Shown here piece after piece: positions 45,270-56,192 of a DNA stretch of 64,000 bases (positions are counted from its first letter, which is position 1; each line of letters begins with the position of its first letter). Where the stretch lies: positions 186,001-250,000 of the forward strand of contig NZ_QUQV01000002.1 in NCBI RefSeq assembly GCF_003400205.1. The letters run 5' to 3'. A model generated the notes under the pieces. The model saw only the letters and a program-made list of their open reading frames with translations. It had not been told where the DNA came from and did no database searches. This DNA comes from Bacillus sp. HNG (GTDB taxonomy: Bacteria; Bacillota; Bacilli; Bacillales; Bacillaceae_L). The position numbers and the translations under genes are program-made.

Positions 45270-46616
45270 ATGAAAGATAATGAAAATCAAATAATTAATT
45301 ACATTAAGGCTGGGAACTTTCAAAAAGCACTCGAACTTTTAAATGACAAAAATCTCCAAACTAATAGTCCAAGATATTATGCAACACGGTCCTGTGAAAA
45401 CATACACAACGGAAAACTTCAAAATGCATGGTTATGGTCGTGGAGAGGACTAAATAACTTTCCTAAAGACTCTATTTTAACAAGAATTATGGAAAAGATA
45501 TGTGAAATAGATAGTGTGAGAGAGAAAAGTAAGCAAACCGATAATCTAAATTCTGGGGATAATGAGACTCATGGGGAAGTTGGAAACTCAAATGCTAAAA
45601 TTCGGGTCCTTCTAGGAAGCATGGAGATTGCGAACCAAATGCATACACTATCCGAAGGTTTAAATAGACAAGGGATTATTGCCCATACAATAAATTATTA
45701 TCCATATTATTTAAATTATGATTCTAATTACACCTGGTCCTTAATAGGACAACGGAGCACACCTTTAATTAATGAGGAACTTAGAAAATTAACAAATGAG
45801 TTCCTTCCCCATTATGACCTATTTCACTTTCACTTTGGAACAAGTCTGACACTAGATTGGTCAGATCTTCCCTTATATAAGTCATCAGGAAAAGCTATTC
45901 TTATGCAGCATTGGGGAAGTGATGTAAGAATATTATCAAAAGCTACCGAATTAAACCCTTATGCATTAGTTAAAAATAAAAATGAGTACCAAATAAAAAC
46001 AAACCTTTCTAAGCTTTCCGAAAACATCCAGAATTGTGTAGTGTTTGATATGGAGCTATACCAGTATGTAAAGGAATTCTATAAAAATGTTCATATCTTG
46101 CCCTCAATGATCAATTTAAATAAATACCAACCTACAAAAAGTTCGATACCAAATAAAAAGCCCCTTATTGTACACGCTCCCACCTCTCCTGCAATCAAAG
46201 GGACCAAATACATCCTAGAAGCAATTGAATCATTAAAGGATAATTATGATTTTGATTTTCGATTAGTAAAGGGCTTGTCTCATGAAGAGGCAATCAAAAT
46301 ATATCAAGCTGCAGACCTAATTATTGACCAACTTCATATAGGAAGTTATGGGTTATTTGCTGTAGAGGCTATGGCCATGGGTAAACCAGTGATTTGTTGG
46401 ATTAGTGATTTTATGAAAGACCATTATCCAAATAACCTTCCAATTATTATAGCAAATCCTGAAACTATAAAAGATACTATAGAATTCACCCTTAGGAATA
46501 TAGACATACTTCCGGAAATTGGAGTAAAGGGAAGACTGTATGTTGAAATGAATCATGATATGGTAAAAAACAGTCAAAAAATGCTTTCGTTATACATTTC
46601 TTTATTACAAAAGTAA
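45270..46616 (+). CDS. Glycosyltransferase (GT-B fold) with N-terminal TPR-like extension
   Basis: 448 residues. The first about 90 residues are helical and TPR-like (YIKAGNFQKALELLNDKN), followed by a linker and a GT-B transferase closely similar to the proteins at 50910 and 53178: QMHTLSEGLNRQGI, LMQHWGSDVRI, IVHAPTSPAIKGTKYI, IIDQLHIGSYGLFAVEAMAMGKPVI. The acidic/Gly C-terminal motif of GT4-like enzymes is present. Donor and acceptor unknown. ATG 45270 is preferred to GTG 45258. It opens the spore-surface glycan region; no exact SigK promoter was found upstream. Confidence 0.85.
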   Translation: MKDNENQIINYIKAGNFQKALELLNDKNLQTNSPRYYATRSCENIHNGKLQNAWLWSWRGLNNFPKDSILTRIMEKICEIDSVREKSKQTDNLNSGDNETHGEVGNSNAKIRVLLGSMEIANQMHTLSEGLNRQGIIAHTINYYPYYLNYDSNYTWSLIGQRSTPLINEELRKLTNEFLPHYDLFHFHFGTSLTLDWSDLPLYKSSGKAILMQHWGSDVRILSKATELNPYALVKNKNEYQIKTNLSKLSENIQNCVVFDMELYQYVKEFYKNVHILPSMINLNKYQPTKSSIPNKKPLIVHAPTSPAIKGTKYILEAIESLKDNYDFDFRLVKGLSHEEAIKIYQAADLIIDQLHIGSYGLFAVEAMAMGKPVICWISDFMKDHYPNNLPIIIANPETIKDTIEFTLRNIDILPEIGVKGRLYVEMNHDMVKNSQKMLSLYISLLQK

Positions 46617-46624
46617 TTATGATT

Positions 46625-46675
46625 TCTTCATAATCAGTGTTGGATATTTTCCAACTACTGATTATGAAGTCTATT
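46625..46675. terminator. Long hairpin between convergent glycosyltransferase genes
   Basis: TTCATAATCAGT/ACTGATTATGAA stem extended by TTGG/CCAA around a short loop. It probably terminates one or both convergent transcripts, although the T-run is weak. Confidence 0.6.
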
Positions 46676-46702
46676 TATTTAGTTTTAAGATACCTTTGTA
46701 AT

Positions 46703-47791
46703 TTAAATACCTACTCTAATTCCAAGTTTTCCTTCTAACAGATTTTTATTATGAAGAATTCTAGGATCTTGAGGTCTATATTTTGCTGCCTCTTCATTAT
46801 GATAATAGGATTTTTGGAGTTTGCCTAAATTATAATAACAAACACTCATTTGTAGATGAGGATACCATGTATAGTAAGCTGGATAGCTAAAACTCCACTT
46901 AGCTGAATCCGGATGTAATTGTGTTGCGAGGTCATACCAGTAGATTGCTGCATTATATTCTTGTTTTGTCTGAAAGTTATATCCAATCCTACTACACGTT
47001 TCAGCACGTGGAGTCTTTGAAAACCCAAATGATTGAAATAATGATTTTAATTCATTCTCCAAATCTCCAATAAAACGGTAACAATCCGCTTTATTAATAC
47101 AGGCATATACTTTATCCTCTATCCATCCTTCTTTTAGTGCGATATTTTCATCGTAAGCTTCTATAGCCTTTTCATAATGTCCATTTTCTCTAAGCTCATT
47201 TCCATAGTAGAAATAATCTCTCGCAGAAAATCTATCACCACGTTCAATTTTATTCTGATATATATTAAGGTTTCTCCCAACGGAATGTTTAATTTTTTTA
47301 TGGGTCACCGAGATATCCGAATTAATAATTTTTCCAAATACCTCTAAATACTGATGACAGTCTCCTTTCCAGACGAAATTTTTTTCTCTTTTCACCAGCC
47401 GGTTACGGCGATAACGCAAAGTTACATTACCAAATTCATCTGTTCCAGCATCATAATACATAGATACAGAATCGACGGATGTATCTAAAGTTTCTTTAAG
47501 TTCCTTAAACTTTCTTCGGTCTTCTTCTAGCAATACATCATCAGCGTCAAGATATAGAATATATTCCTTTGTGGCATGCTTAAATGACTCATTTCTTGCT
47601 GCAGCAAAGTTACCTATCCATTCAAAAAAGAACACTCGGTCTGTATATTGCTTCGCAATTTCAACTGTCTGATCTGTGGAGCCTGTATCTACAATATTAA
47701 TTTCATCTACTATATCCTTTACCGTATCAAGGCACCTCGCTAATACCTCTTCTTCATTTTTTACGATCATACATAAACTAATTGAGACCAT
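46703..47791 (-). CDS. Family 2 glycosyltransferase with C-terminal TPR region
   Basis: 362 residues. GT-A domain: MVSISLCMIVKNEEEVLARC, nucleotide-binding VDTGSTDQTVEIAKQ, WIGNFAAARNESFKHA and the DxD motif LYLDADD. C-terminal half has TPR-like repeats (DYFYYGNELRENGHYEKAIEAY, AIYWYDLATQL). Similar to the SunS/CgeD-like GT2-TPR enzymes that glycosylate peptides or spore proteins. Start at ATG 47791 with AAAGGAG; the frame runs on to 47851 through a terminator. Directly downstream of the collagen-like gene, a candidate acceptor. Confidence 0.88.
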   Translation of the reverse strand: MVSISLCMIVKNEEEVLARCLDTVKDIVDEINIVDTGSTDQTVEIAKQYTDRVFFFEWIGNFAAARNESFKHATKEYILYLDADDVLLEEDRRKFKELKETLDTSVDSVSMYYDAGTDEFGNVTLRYRRNRLVKREKNFVWKGDCHQYLEVFGKIINSDISVTHKKIKHSVGRNLNIYQNKIERGDRFSARDYFYYGNELRENGHYEKAIEAYDENIALKEGWIEDKVYACINKADCYRFIGDLENELKSLFQSFGFSKTPRAETCSRIGYNFQTKQEYNAAIYWYDLATQLHPDSAKWSFSYPAYYTWYPHLQMSVCYYNLGKLQKSYYHNEEAAKYRPQDPRILHNKNLLEGKLGIRVGI

Positions 47792-47806
47792 TTTTGAATC
47801 TCCTTT

Positions 47807-47843
47807 CAAAAAAAGAGATGCTTTTATAAAAGCATCTCTATAA
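47807..47843 (-). terminator. Terminator of the collagen-like gene
   Basis: AGAGATGCTTTT/AAAAGCATCTCT perfect stem with 3-nt loop and seven T residues on the minus strand, between the collagen-like gene and the GT2 gene. Confidence 0.9.
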
Positions 47844-47857
47844 AATTTCATCGCTAA

Positions 47858-49953
<2,096 letters not shown>

Positions 49954-50091
49954 GTTCTTCACCTCCTGTTTTTCTACTAAAATACTTCATACATTAACTA
50001 CTAAATGTAGAAGTATAATGCATATTACGTAAAATCTGTCCAATTGACAGTGCATTTTCACCTGGTAAAAAGCACAAATTTAATTAAACTA

Positions 50092-50122
50092 AAAAAAACA
50101 GGCTAATAATGGCCTGTTTTCT
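50092..50122 (-). terminator. Terminator of the acyltransferase operon
   Basis: AAACAGGC/GCCTGTTT stem with eight T residues on the minus strand. Between it and the collagen-like gene lies about 130 bp of promoter region for the latter. Confidence 0.88.
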
Positions 50123-50147
50123 AGTCTATTAAGTTAATGGATAAATA

Positions 50148-50840
50148 TTAGTTTATTATTCTACCTGGATTGCCAACAACTGTTTTATTTTGGGGAACGT
50201 CTTTCGTAATAACACTCCCTGCACCAACAATAGCATTTTCACCTATTGTTATAGCAGGTAAAAGTGTAGCGTTATTTCCAATTTTCGCACCTTTTTTAAT
50301 AATTGGTCCCTGATGTTTATAATTTCCCATCCCCATATACTTATCATTCGAAGACGAACAGCACGGACCAATAAATACATCATCCTCAATTACCATATCG
50401 GCTGTAATATAACACCCCGTTTGAATAGTTACTCGATCTCCAATTTTTGTATTTGTCTCTACAATTGCATTTCGACCTATAATACTATCTTCTCCTATTA
50501 CTACTTTTTCACGGATACTTGCTAAATCCCCTACAAATACGCCTGGGTTAAGCTTTACACCTCGATATAATACACTGTTACAACCAATGACTACATTGTC
50601 ATTTATAACTAAAGGTTCCAATGCGTTACCAGGCTTACGAGCCATTTTTTTATTAGATGATGTTGGTTTTCCTAAAACCGTTAATTCACCAATTTGAACA
50701 AAGTTTCCAATTCTTGTATCTTTCTTTATTACTACATGATGCCCAATAGATACACCGTCTCCTATAATTACATTTTCTTCGATTACAACATTCTCACCAA
50801 TTATGACATTTTCACCTAAAACCACAGATGAATGGATCAT
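50148..50840 (-). CDS. Left-handed beta-helix acyltransferase (WbpD-like)
   Basis: 230 residues of hexapeptide repeats ([IV][20 protein letters not shown]) ending in [32 protein letters not shown], the standard C-terminus of sugar O/N-acetyltransferases. Similar to WbpD/PglD-type N-acetyltransferases for nucleotide sugars. ATG 50840 has GGGGAG five bases upstream. Second gene after the glycosyltransferase at 50910. In this cluster it could acetylate the amino sugar made by the DegT enzyme. Confidence 0.87.
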   Translation of the reverse strand: MIHSSVVLGENVIIGENVVIEENVIIGDGVSIGHHVVIKKDTRIGNFVQIGELTVLGKPTSSNKKMARKPGNALEPLVINDNVVIGCNSVLYRGVKLNPGVFVGDLASIREKVVIGEDSIIGRNAIVETNTKIGDRVTIQTGCYITADMVIEDDVFIGPCCSSSNDKYMGMGNYKHQGPIIKKGAKIGNNATLLPAITIGENAIVGAGSVITKDVPQNKTVVGNPGRIIN

Positions 50841-50909
50841 ATATACTCCCCTTTCCATAGTAAAAATTGTAAGGGAGTCACTTCGCACTCTAGTGCTCCA
50901 TTTTATATC

Positions 50910-51896
50910 CTATAATAGTTCATAAATTCTTAATAATTCATTTGTTACCCGCTCTGCTGAATGATAGTTTTCTACATACTTTCTACCTGCCTTTCCAATC
51001 TCATGGCGTCGAACTGGATCATTAATTAACTCCTCAAGGACTTCGTCAAGATTTTCTGGGGTTGCTTGAATAATCGGAAGATCTTCAGGGAATCGTTTAC
51101 GAACATCCTCTCTTATAAACGCTACTACCGGTTTCCCCATTGCCATTGCCTCAACACTTAACATTCCGTAAGTCCCACATAGTAACTGATCAACGATTAT
51201 ATCTGATTTCAAATATTCTAAAAGGGCTTTATCATGGCTCATTTTTTCAAGAAATTGATAGGTAAATGTACTACCTTTATCACGAAGCTTATTAACTGCG
51301 TCTTCTACATAATCAGACCCTTTAAACTCACGATTCGTAGGGGCATGAATAATAAGAGGGACATTGTTTTCAACGGAAGGATATTCAACTTGAAAATCTT
51401 CAACATTACATGCTAGAGGGATAACATACACAATTTTATAATAATCTTTTACATATTGATAAGCTTCATAATCCTGCACAATTGCTGTATCAATATATTC
51501 TGAAAGGTTTGTTAACTGTTTATGAATTTCTTCATCTGAATAATATGTTGGTGGAAGAGGATAAGGGTTAAGTCTATTAACCAAATCGACTGTTCGAACA
51601 TCACTTCCCCAGTGATGCATCACCATCTTCTTTCCTTTTTCCTTTAGAAAAGGAAGGTCTGAAAAATCTTGTAAAAACGTGTTAGCATTATGAAAATGAA
51701 AAACATCACCATTCTCTATAAGGAATTCAAAATTTTTCAGCAATTCAAATGCGTCCGTATTTAGGATATCACCTTTATAATTTAGATACGTGTGAAAACA
51801 ATTGTATCCAGCTGCATAATGACCTAGTTTTCTTAACTCTTTACAAATAATTCCCATCTGTCCTGCTATTTCAGTTTGAGCGTGAACAATTTTCAT
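50910..51896 (-). CDS. Glycosyltransferase (GT-B fold), paralogue 2
   Basis: 328 residues: N-terminal MKIVHAQTEIAGQMGIICKEL, MVMHHWGSDVRTVDL, LIIHAPTNREFKGSDYVEDAV and the donor-site IIVDQLLCGTYGMLSVEAMAMGKPVVAF. Highly similar to the proteins at 53178 and 45270. Soluble enzyme with no membrane segment; donor unknown. AGGAG ribosome binding site. First gene of a two-gene operon with the acyltransferase. Confidence 0.87.
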   Translation of the reverse strand: MKIVHAQTEIAGQMGIICKELRKLGHYAAGYNCFHTYLNYKGDILNTDAFELLKNFEFLIENGDVFHFHNANTFLQDFSDLPFLKEKGKKMVMHHWGSDVRTVDLVNRLNPYPLPPTYYSDEEIHKQLTNLSEYIDTAIVQDYEAYQYVKDYYKIVYVIPLACNVEDFQVEYPSVENNVPLIIHAPTNREFKGSDYVEDAVNKLRDKGSTFTYQFLEKMSHDKALLEYLKSDIIVDQLLCGTYGMLSVEAMAMGKPVVAFIREDVRKRFPEDLPIIQATPENLDEVLEELINDPVRRHEIGKAGRKYVENYHSAERVTNELLRIYELL

Positions 51897-51979
51897 ACTA
51901 ATCTCTCCTTTCTCCTTATAGCATATTCAAGAAGGATAAGTTGGTTATGCACATTTTTCAAATTGGGGATATGCGGACT

Positions 51980-52008
51980 CACCGTATAAATATAGTCCTC
52001 ATATGCTA
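51980..52008 (+). promoter_or_regulatory. SigK-type promoter of the DUF4855 gene
   Basis: CAC, 17-bp spacer, CATATGCTA. The -10 overlaps the ATG at 52003, which argues that translation starts downstream at TTG 52039. Confidence 0.7.
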
Positions 52009-52038
52009 TATAAGACTTTTAAAGAAGGTGGGATAAAT

Positions 52039-53043
52039 TTGACAACTAATGAATACATGTCAGCAGAAGAGCTTGGAGTACAAAATCACATATGCCTCTT
52101 GGAATATGGAAAAGAAAACAGAAATGGTGTTAAAAATTGGACAACTGAAGATCTTAAGCCATACCTAAAGTATCTAGTAAATGATGAAGCAGTTGATACT
52201 TTGTTTAATGGTATTATCTTTAACCCTATAAGTGGAAGGGATAATCATTATATTTTTCCTATGTACACAGATTTTGGAAATTTACCACAAAAAAAGGATT
52301 GGAAATTAGCATTAAAATGGCTTTTTAAATCCAACCATAACCTTGACGCAGTATCAAAAAACACAGCTCAAGGAAAAAAAACAGATATATGGGTTACTAT
52401 GCCGTATCCGTATACCAACCAGACAAATTTCGGAGAACTGGACGATCGATCATTAAACTTTAACAATGAAGAAGATAGAGTTAGAGCAATACAATGGTGG
52501 ATTTCAAAATTTTTATCAAAATGGAATGATGCTACGTATCTTCATGAAAAACTTGCATTTAAGGGATTCGTATGGCAGCGTGCATCGATTCCTGAACAAG
52601 ATGAAAATCTTGTTAAAAGAGTAACTTCCTTTATTCACGAAAAAGGACTTCTCTCCCTTTGGCTACAACAATATGGCTCAACGGGGTGTATTAACTGGAA
52701 AGAATTTGGATTTGATGCAGCTTGTACACATCCTAACTACTATGGAGAAACAGGACCAGATTATACTTGGATCCCCAATACTACGGTCTTCGCAAAATAT
52801 TATCATACTGGTATACAAATTCCTTTTGGGAAAGGTATCCTTTTTAAAGAAGGGCATTTACTAGACTATTTAAATTTCGGTTACTTTAACGAATATATGC
52901 ATAACAGTCTTCTTGTCTTTCAATTTCCTAACCAGACAATGCGCGAAATATATGAAAACCATCTAACCGAATATATTTACCTTTACTCTTTTATTAAGAA
53001 AACATATAAACCCGTTTATCCAACAGCAGCTTTTCCATCATAA
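52039..53043 (+). CDS. DUF4855 protein, possible glycosidase-like enzyme
   Basis: 334 residues, no signal peptide or membrane segment. Aromatic-rich sequence with GIIFNPISGRDNHYIFPMYT, KTDIWVTMPYPYTNQTNFGE, GFVWQRASIPEQDENLVKRV and FGFDAACTHPNYYGETG fits DUF4855, a family I associate with a TIM-barrel-like glycosidase fold. Catalytic residues are not established. The start TTG 52039 has AAGGTGG upstream; ATG 52003 lies inside the promoter. SigK promoter and location between two glycosyltransferases suggest a role in spore glycan trimming or binding. Confidence 0.8.
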   Translation: MTTNEYMSAEELGVQNHICLLEYGKENRNGVKNWTTEDLKPYLKYLVNDEAVDTLFNGIIFNPISGRDNHYIFPMYTDFGNLPQKKDWKLALKWLFKSNHNLDAVSKNTAQGKKTDIWVTMPYPYTNQTNFGELDDRSLNFNNEEDRVRAIQWWISKFLSKWNDATYLHEKLAFKGFVWQRASIPEQDENLVKRVTSFIHEKGLLSLWLQQYGSTGCINWKEFGFDAACTHPNYYGETGPDYTWIPNTTVFAKYYHTGIQIPFGKGILFKEGHLLDYLNFGYFNEYMHNSLLVFQFPNQTMREIYENHLTEYIYLYSFIKKTYKPVYPTAAFPS

Positions 53044-53051
53044 AGAGAATT

Positions 53052-53146
53052 TTAACCGGTCATAAGTACAAGAACTTTTGATCGGTTTTTTTTACATAAG
53101 AAAAGAGCTGTTTCACTTTAAATAATTTAACCTTTTGAAACAGCCT
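53052..53146. terminator. Two terminators between convergent DUF4855 and glycosyltransferase genes
   Basis: Plus-strand stem AACCGGTCA/TGATCGGTT followed by eight T residues (53052-53091), and a minus-strand stem GCTGTTTCA/TGAAACAGC with TCTTTTC tail (53101-53146). Confidence 0.75.
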
Positions 53147-53177
53147 CGTATAATAATGGAATATTTTACATTCCTTT

Positions 53178-54167
53178 TTATTTAATTAGGTTTGAATAAA
53201 TAGTAAGCAATTGTTCAGCAACTACATCATGGGAATGGTACTTCTCTACGTATTTTCGCCCTTTAATTCCAAATTCTCTGCTTAGTTTCGGGTTATCAAG
53301 CAACATTTTCACTTGATCGTATAACGTATCAGGATTACTATTAATAATGGGTAATTCAGCGGGGAAGGTAGTAATAAGATCATCAAGAATATATGTCAGT
53401 ACCGGTTTACCTAATGCCATTGATTCTACACTAAGTAACCCATAAGATCCACATAATACCTGATCAATAATAATATCAGCTTCTTCATAAACCTCAATGA
53501 CGTCCTCATGCTTCATTTTCTCAATTCTTCTATACTCAAAGTCGTATTTCTCTTTAAGTTTTTCTAAAGTGCTTTCTATATAAGACGTCCCCTTAAAGTC
53601 TGGATTCGTGGGTGCATGAAGTATTAATGGCTTTTCCTTTTGGATTGGTGGATATTTGGGCTGAAATTTCGTAAGGTCAATCGCAATTGGTAGAACATGT
53701 ACCTTTTCATAATAATCTTTTACATATTCGTATACTTCATAATCTTGTACAATTGCTTCTTTAATATACTTTGTAATTTTTATTAATTTTTCATGGATAT
53801 CTTCATTTGGTGGCGAATCCCCTGTATATACATAAGGATTTCTTGATTTAGCTTGCTCATGAAACCTTACATCATTTCCCCAATGATGCATGATCATTTT
53901 TTTATTTCTTCTTTTTATTTCTGGCAAATCTGTAAAATCAGGACATAGTGTGGTACCGTAATGAAAATGAAACAGGTCAAAAAAGTCAATAATCTCTTTA
54001 TTCATACCACTAAGTTCATCTTGATTCATATTCACAAGATAGTCTTTATAATCAAGATAGGAATGAAATGTATTAAAACCAATTGAGTAATGCCCCTTTC
54101 TATACAGGGCACTGCTCAAAATTCCCATTTGACCAGCAATTTCAGTCGTCCCGTGAAAAACTTTCAT
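53178..54167 (-). CDS. Glycosyltransferase (GT-B fold), paralogue 3
   Basis: 329 residues: MKVFHGTTEIAGQMGILSSA, KMIMHHWGNDVRFHEQA, LILHAPTNPDFKGTSYIEST and IIIDQVLCGSYGLLSVESMALGKPVL. Close paralogue of the proteins at 50910 and 45270, all sharing H/Q-H-W-G-S/N-D-V-R. Last gene of a minus-strand operon; it overlaps the epimerase by 4 bp. GGAGGAG ribosome binding site. Confidence 0.87.
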   Translation of the reverse strand: MKVFHGTTEIAGQMGILSSALYRKGHYSIGFNTFHSYLDYKDYLVNMNQDELSGMNKEIIDFFDLFHFHYGTTLCPDFTDLPEIKRRNKKMIMHHWGNDVRFHEQAKSRNPYVYTGDSPPNEDIHEKLIKITKYIKEAIVQDYEVYEYVKDYYEKVHVLPIAIDLTKFQPKYPPIQKEKPLILHAPTNPDFKGTSYIESTLEKLKEKYDFEYRRIEKMKHEDVIEVYEEADIIIDQVLCGSYGLLSVESMALGKPVLTYILDDLITTFPAELPIINSNPDTLYDQVKMLLDNPKLSREFGIKGRKYVEKYHSHDVVAEQLLTIYSNLIK

Positions 54168-55114
54168 AATTCTCCTCCGGTTTTAAGCCAATTATACGTC
54201 TTTTCAATTCCCTCTGTTAAGGAATGAGTAATTGTCCAATTTAATTCTGTTTGAATTTTTTTAGAATTAATACTTCTCCTCTGAACCACATCGACTTTTC
54301 GTTTTGGCATAAATTGAAGGTGAACTTTTTCTTCCCCACTTGCATTATGAACTACTTGTGCAAGTTGAATAACACTTGTTTCATTGCCTGTTCCAACATT
54401 ATATACAGATCCTATCGCCTTTTTATTCGAAGCTGCTAAATATACAGCTTTCATTGCATCTTCAACATACGTAAAATCTCTTGTCTGCTTCCCATCACCA
54501 TAAATAATCATTGGTTTTTGATTCATTACCGCTTCAAAAAATTTTGCTACTACTCCGCAATATGGATTCTCAGCAAGTTGACCAGGCCCATATACATTTG
54601 AAAATCGTAGAATCGTTATAGGTAGTTGATACAATTGATAAAATACATTGCAGTAATGCTCCATGGCAAATTTACTTGCTGCATAGGGAAGTTTTATATT
54701 ATAGTAGGATTCTGGAGTTGGTAAAATTGGAGCCTCACTGTATATAGAAGTCGTTGAGGCATAAATAAACCTCTTTAAACTCTTGCAGCATTCTTTTGCT
54801 TTCTGTAGGAGTAGATAACCACCGTATAGGTTTGTTTCAAAATCATTATTAAGATTTTCGACTGATAAGACAAGATTTTTGCAAGCAAAATGGAAAATAT
54901 ATTCAACATTAGGAAGAACTTCTTCTAATATTTCTTCATTGGTAATACTATCTTTATAAAACGTTATATTCTCAGAGTTTGGAATTGCAGCCATGTTTCC
55001 TGTTGATAAATCATCAATTATAAAGATATGATCACATAAAGGCATTAGACTTTTCACCAATTGTGAACCTAGAAACCCTGCTCCTCCTGTTACAAGAACC
55101 TTTCCAAAATTCAT
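54164..55114 (-). CDS. NAD-dependent nucleotide-sugar epimerase/dehydratase
   Basis: 316-residue extended SDR. Rossmann motif TGGAGFLGSQLV (9-20), catalytic Y144-x3-K148 (PYAASK), FSNVYGPGQ and GDGKQTRDFTYVEDA. Closest to UDP-glucose/GlcNAc 4-epimerases. Overlaps the downstream glycosyltransferase by 4 bp and follows the oxidoreductase by 4 bp, so it belongs to the same four-gene operon. Probably supplies a C4 or other epimer of the nucleotide sugar. Similar to B. subtilis YtcB of the spore coat polysaccharide genes. Confidence 0.9.
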   Translation of the reverse strand: MNFGKVLVTGGAGFLGSQLVKSLMPLCDHIFIIDDLSTGNMAAIPNSENITFYKDSITNEEILEEVLPNVEYIFHFACKNLVLSVENLNNDFETNLYGGYLLLQKAKECCKSLKRFIYASTTSIYSEAPILPTPESYYNIKLPYAASKFAMEHYCNVFYQLYQLPITILRFSNVYGPGQLAENPYCGVVAKFFEAVMNQKPMIIYGDGKQTRDFTYVEDAMKAVYLAASNKKAIGSVYNVGTGNETSVIQLAQVVHNASGEEKVHLQFMPKRKVDVVQRRSINSKKIQTELNWTITHSLTEGIEKTYNWLKTGGEL

Positions 55115-55118
55115 GACC

Positions 55119-56192
55119 TTATCCCTTCCTTTCTTTCATATCTGATGTAGAAAAAGAGGAAATTGGCAATTCGACGACTTTCTTAGTTAGGTCCGCTTTA
55201 TACATAGCAAATATTATTTCAAGAGCTTTCTTTCCTTCTATTCCGTCTATAAGTAAGCTCTTATCCTGAGATTTTAAGGCTTCAATAAAGTTTTCATACA
55301 TATAAATCTGTTCATTCTTATCTTGTAATAGGGTATCCAATTCATACATATCAGTTTCCTCACCTTCTATATACCAATGGCTAATGTTATTAAGAGTTGG
55401 TCCTTCAATACAAATAGTCCCTTTTTCACCAAAGATGGATAGAGCGTAGCCTATATTATGTGGCTTCGTAACAATATTAGCCTCAATAATACCCTTTGCG
55501 CTTGTTTTAAAATCCAATATACCTAAAGCAACGTCCTCCGTCTCTTTTAAAGTAGATTCGTAACCTGTTTCACCATAAACTGTTTTAACCTCTCCAAGAA
55601 ACCACTGAAGCAAATCTATAATATGAATTCCTTGATTGATTAACATTCCCCCATCACTTTCCCATTTGCCCCTCCACGTAGCAGAAGTAAAATAGTCAGA
55701 TGACCGGTTAATCCTTAATGAAGCAACCCCTACATTTATTTTTCCTATTTTTCCTTCATCAATAATCCTTTTGATTTTTTGCATCAGTGGCCGAAATCGA
55801 AGTTGATGACAAATCATTAATTGCCTTTTTTGAATTTCTGCTAAATATATTAAATCGTTAGACTCTTCGATAGACAGTGCCATTGGTTTTTCTAAAATTA
55901 CATGTTTATTAAAACAAAGTGCTTTTTTGGCCATCTCAGAATGCAATCCAGAAAATGTGCAGATAATAATAACATCAATCTGCTGCTCAGCAATCATATC
56001 TTCATAGTTATTAAAGAATTTTATTCGATGAGTATAACCCGATTGTGTTTGATAAAAACTCCTTGCCTCATCCATACGCGATTCATTTAGATCACTTATT
56101 GCAATTAAACGAGCATCTTCACACCTTGCTAAAGCATTTAAATGTTTTTTTGATATATAACCACAGCCAACTAAACCAAATCTAATTACCAT
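55119..56192 (-). CDS. Gfo/Idh/MocA-family nucleotide-sugar oxidoreductase
   Basis: 357 residues. N-terminal NAD(P)-binding motif FGLVGCGYISKKHLNAL, catalytic EKPMALS lysine (about 102), and a C-terminal alpha/beta domain with LINQGIHIIDLLQWFLGEV containing the expected His-x3-Asp. Resembles WlbA/WbpB-type 3-dehydrogenases of UDP-GlcNAc-uronate, which partner a DegT aminotransferase. It starts one base after the DegT stop codon, so the two are tightly coupled. Confidence 0.88.
   Translation of the reverse strand: MVIRFGLVGCGYISKKHLNALARCEDARLIAISDLNESRMDEARSFYQTQSGYTHRIKFFNNYEDMIAEQQIDVIIICTFSGLHSEMAKKALCFNKHVILEKPMALSIEESNDLIYLAEIQKRQLMICHQLRFRPLMQKIKRIIDEGKIGKINVGVASLRINRSSDYFTSATWRGKWESDGGMLINQGIHIIDLLQWFLGEVKTVYGETGYESTLKETEDVALGILDFKTSAKGIIEANIVTKPHNIGYALSIFGEKGTICIEGPTLNNISHWYIEGEETDMYELDTLLQDKNEQIYMYENFIEALKSQDKSLLIDGIEGKKALEIIFAMYKADLTKKVVELPISSFSTSDMKERKG

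Noticed and set aside
49963-50090. SigK promoter of the collagen-like gene
   Set aside because: No exact CATANNNTA was found; CATTATACT 17 bp after GAC is only a half match, so it is not listed as a feature.
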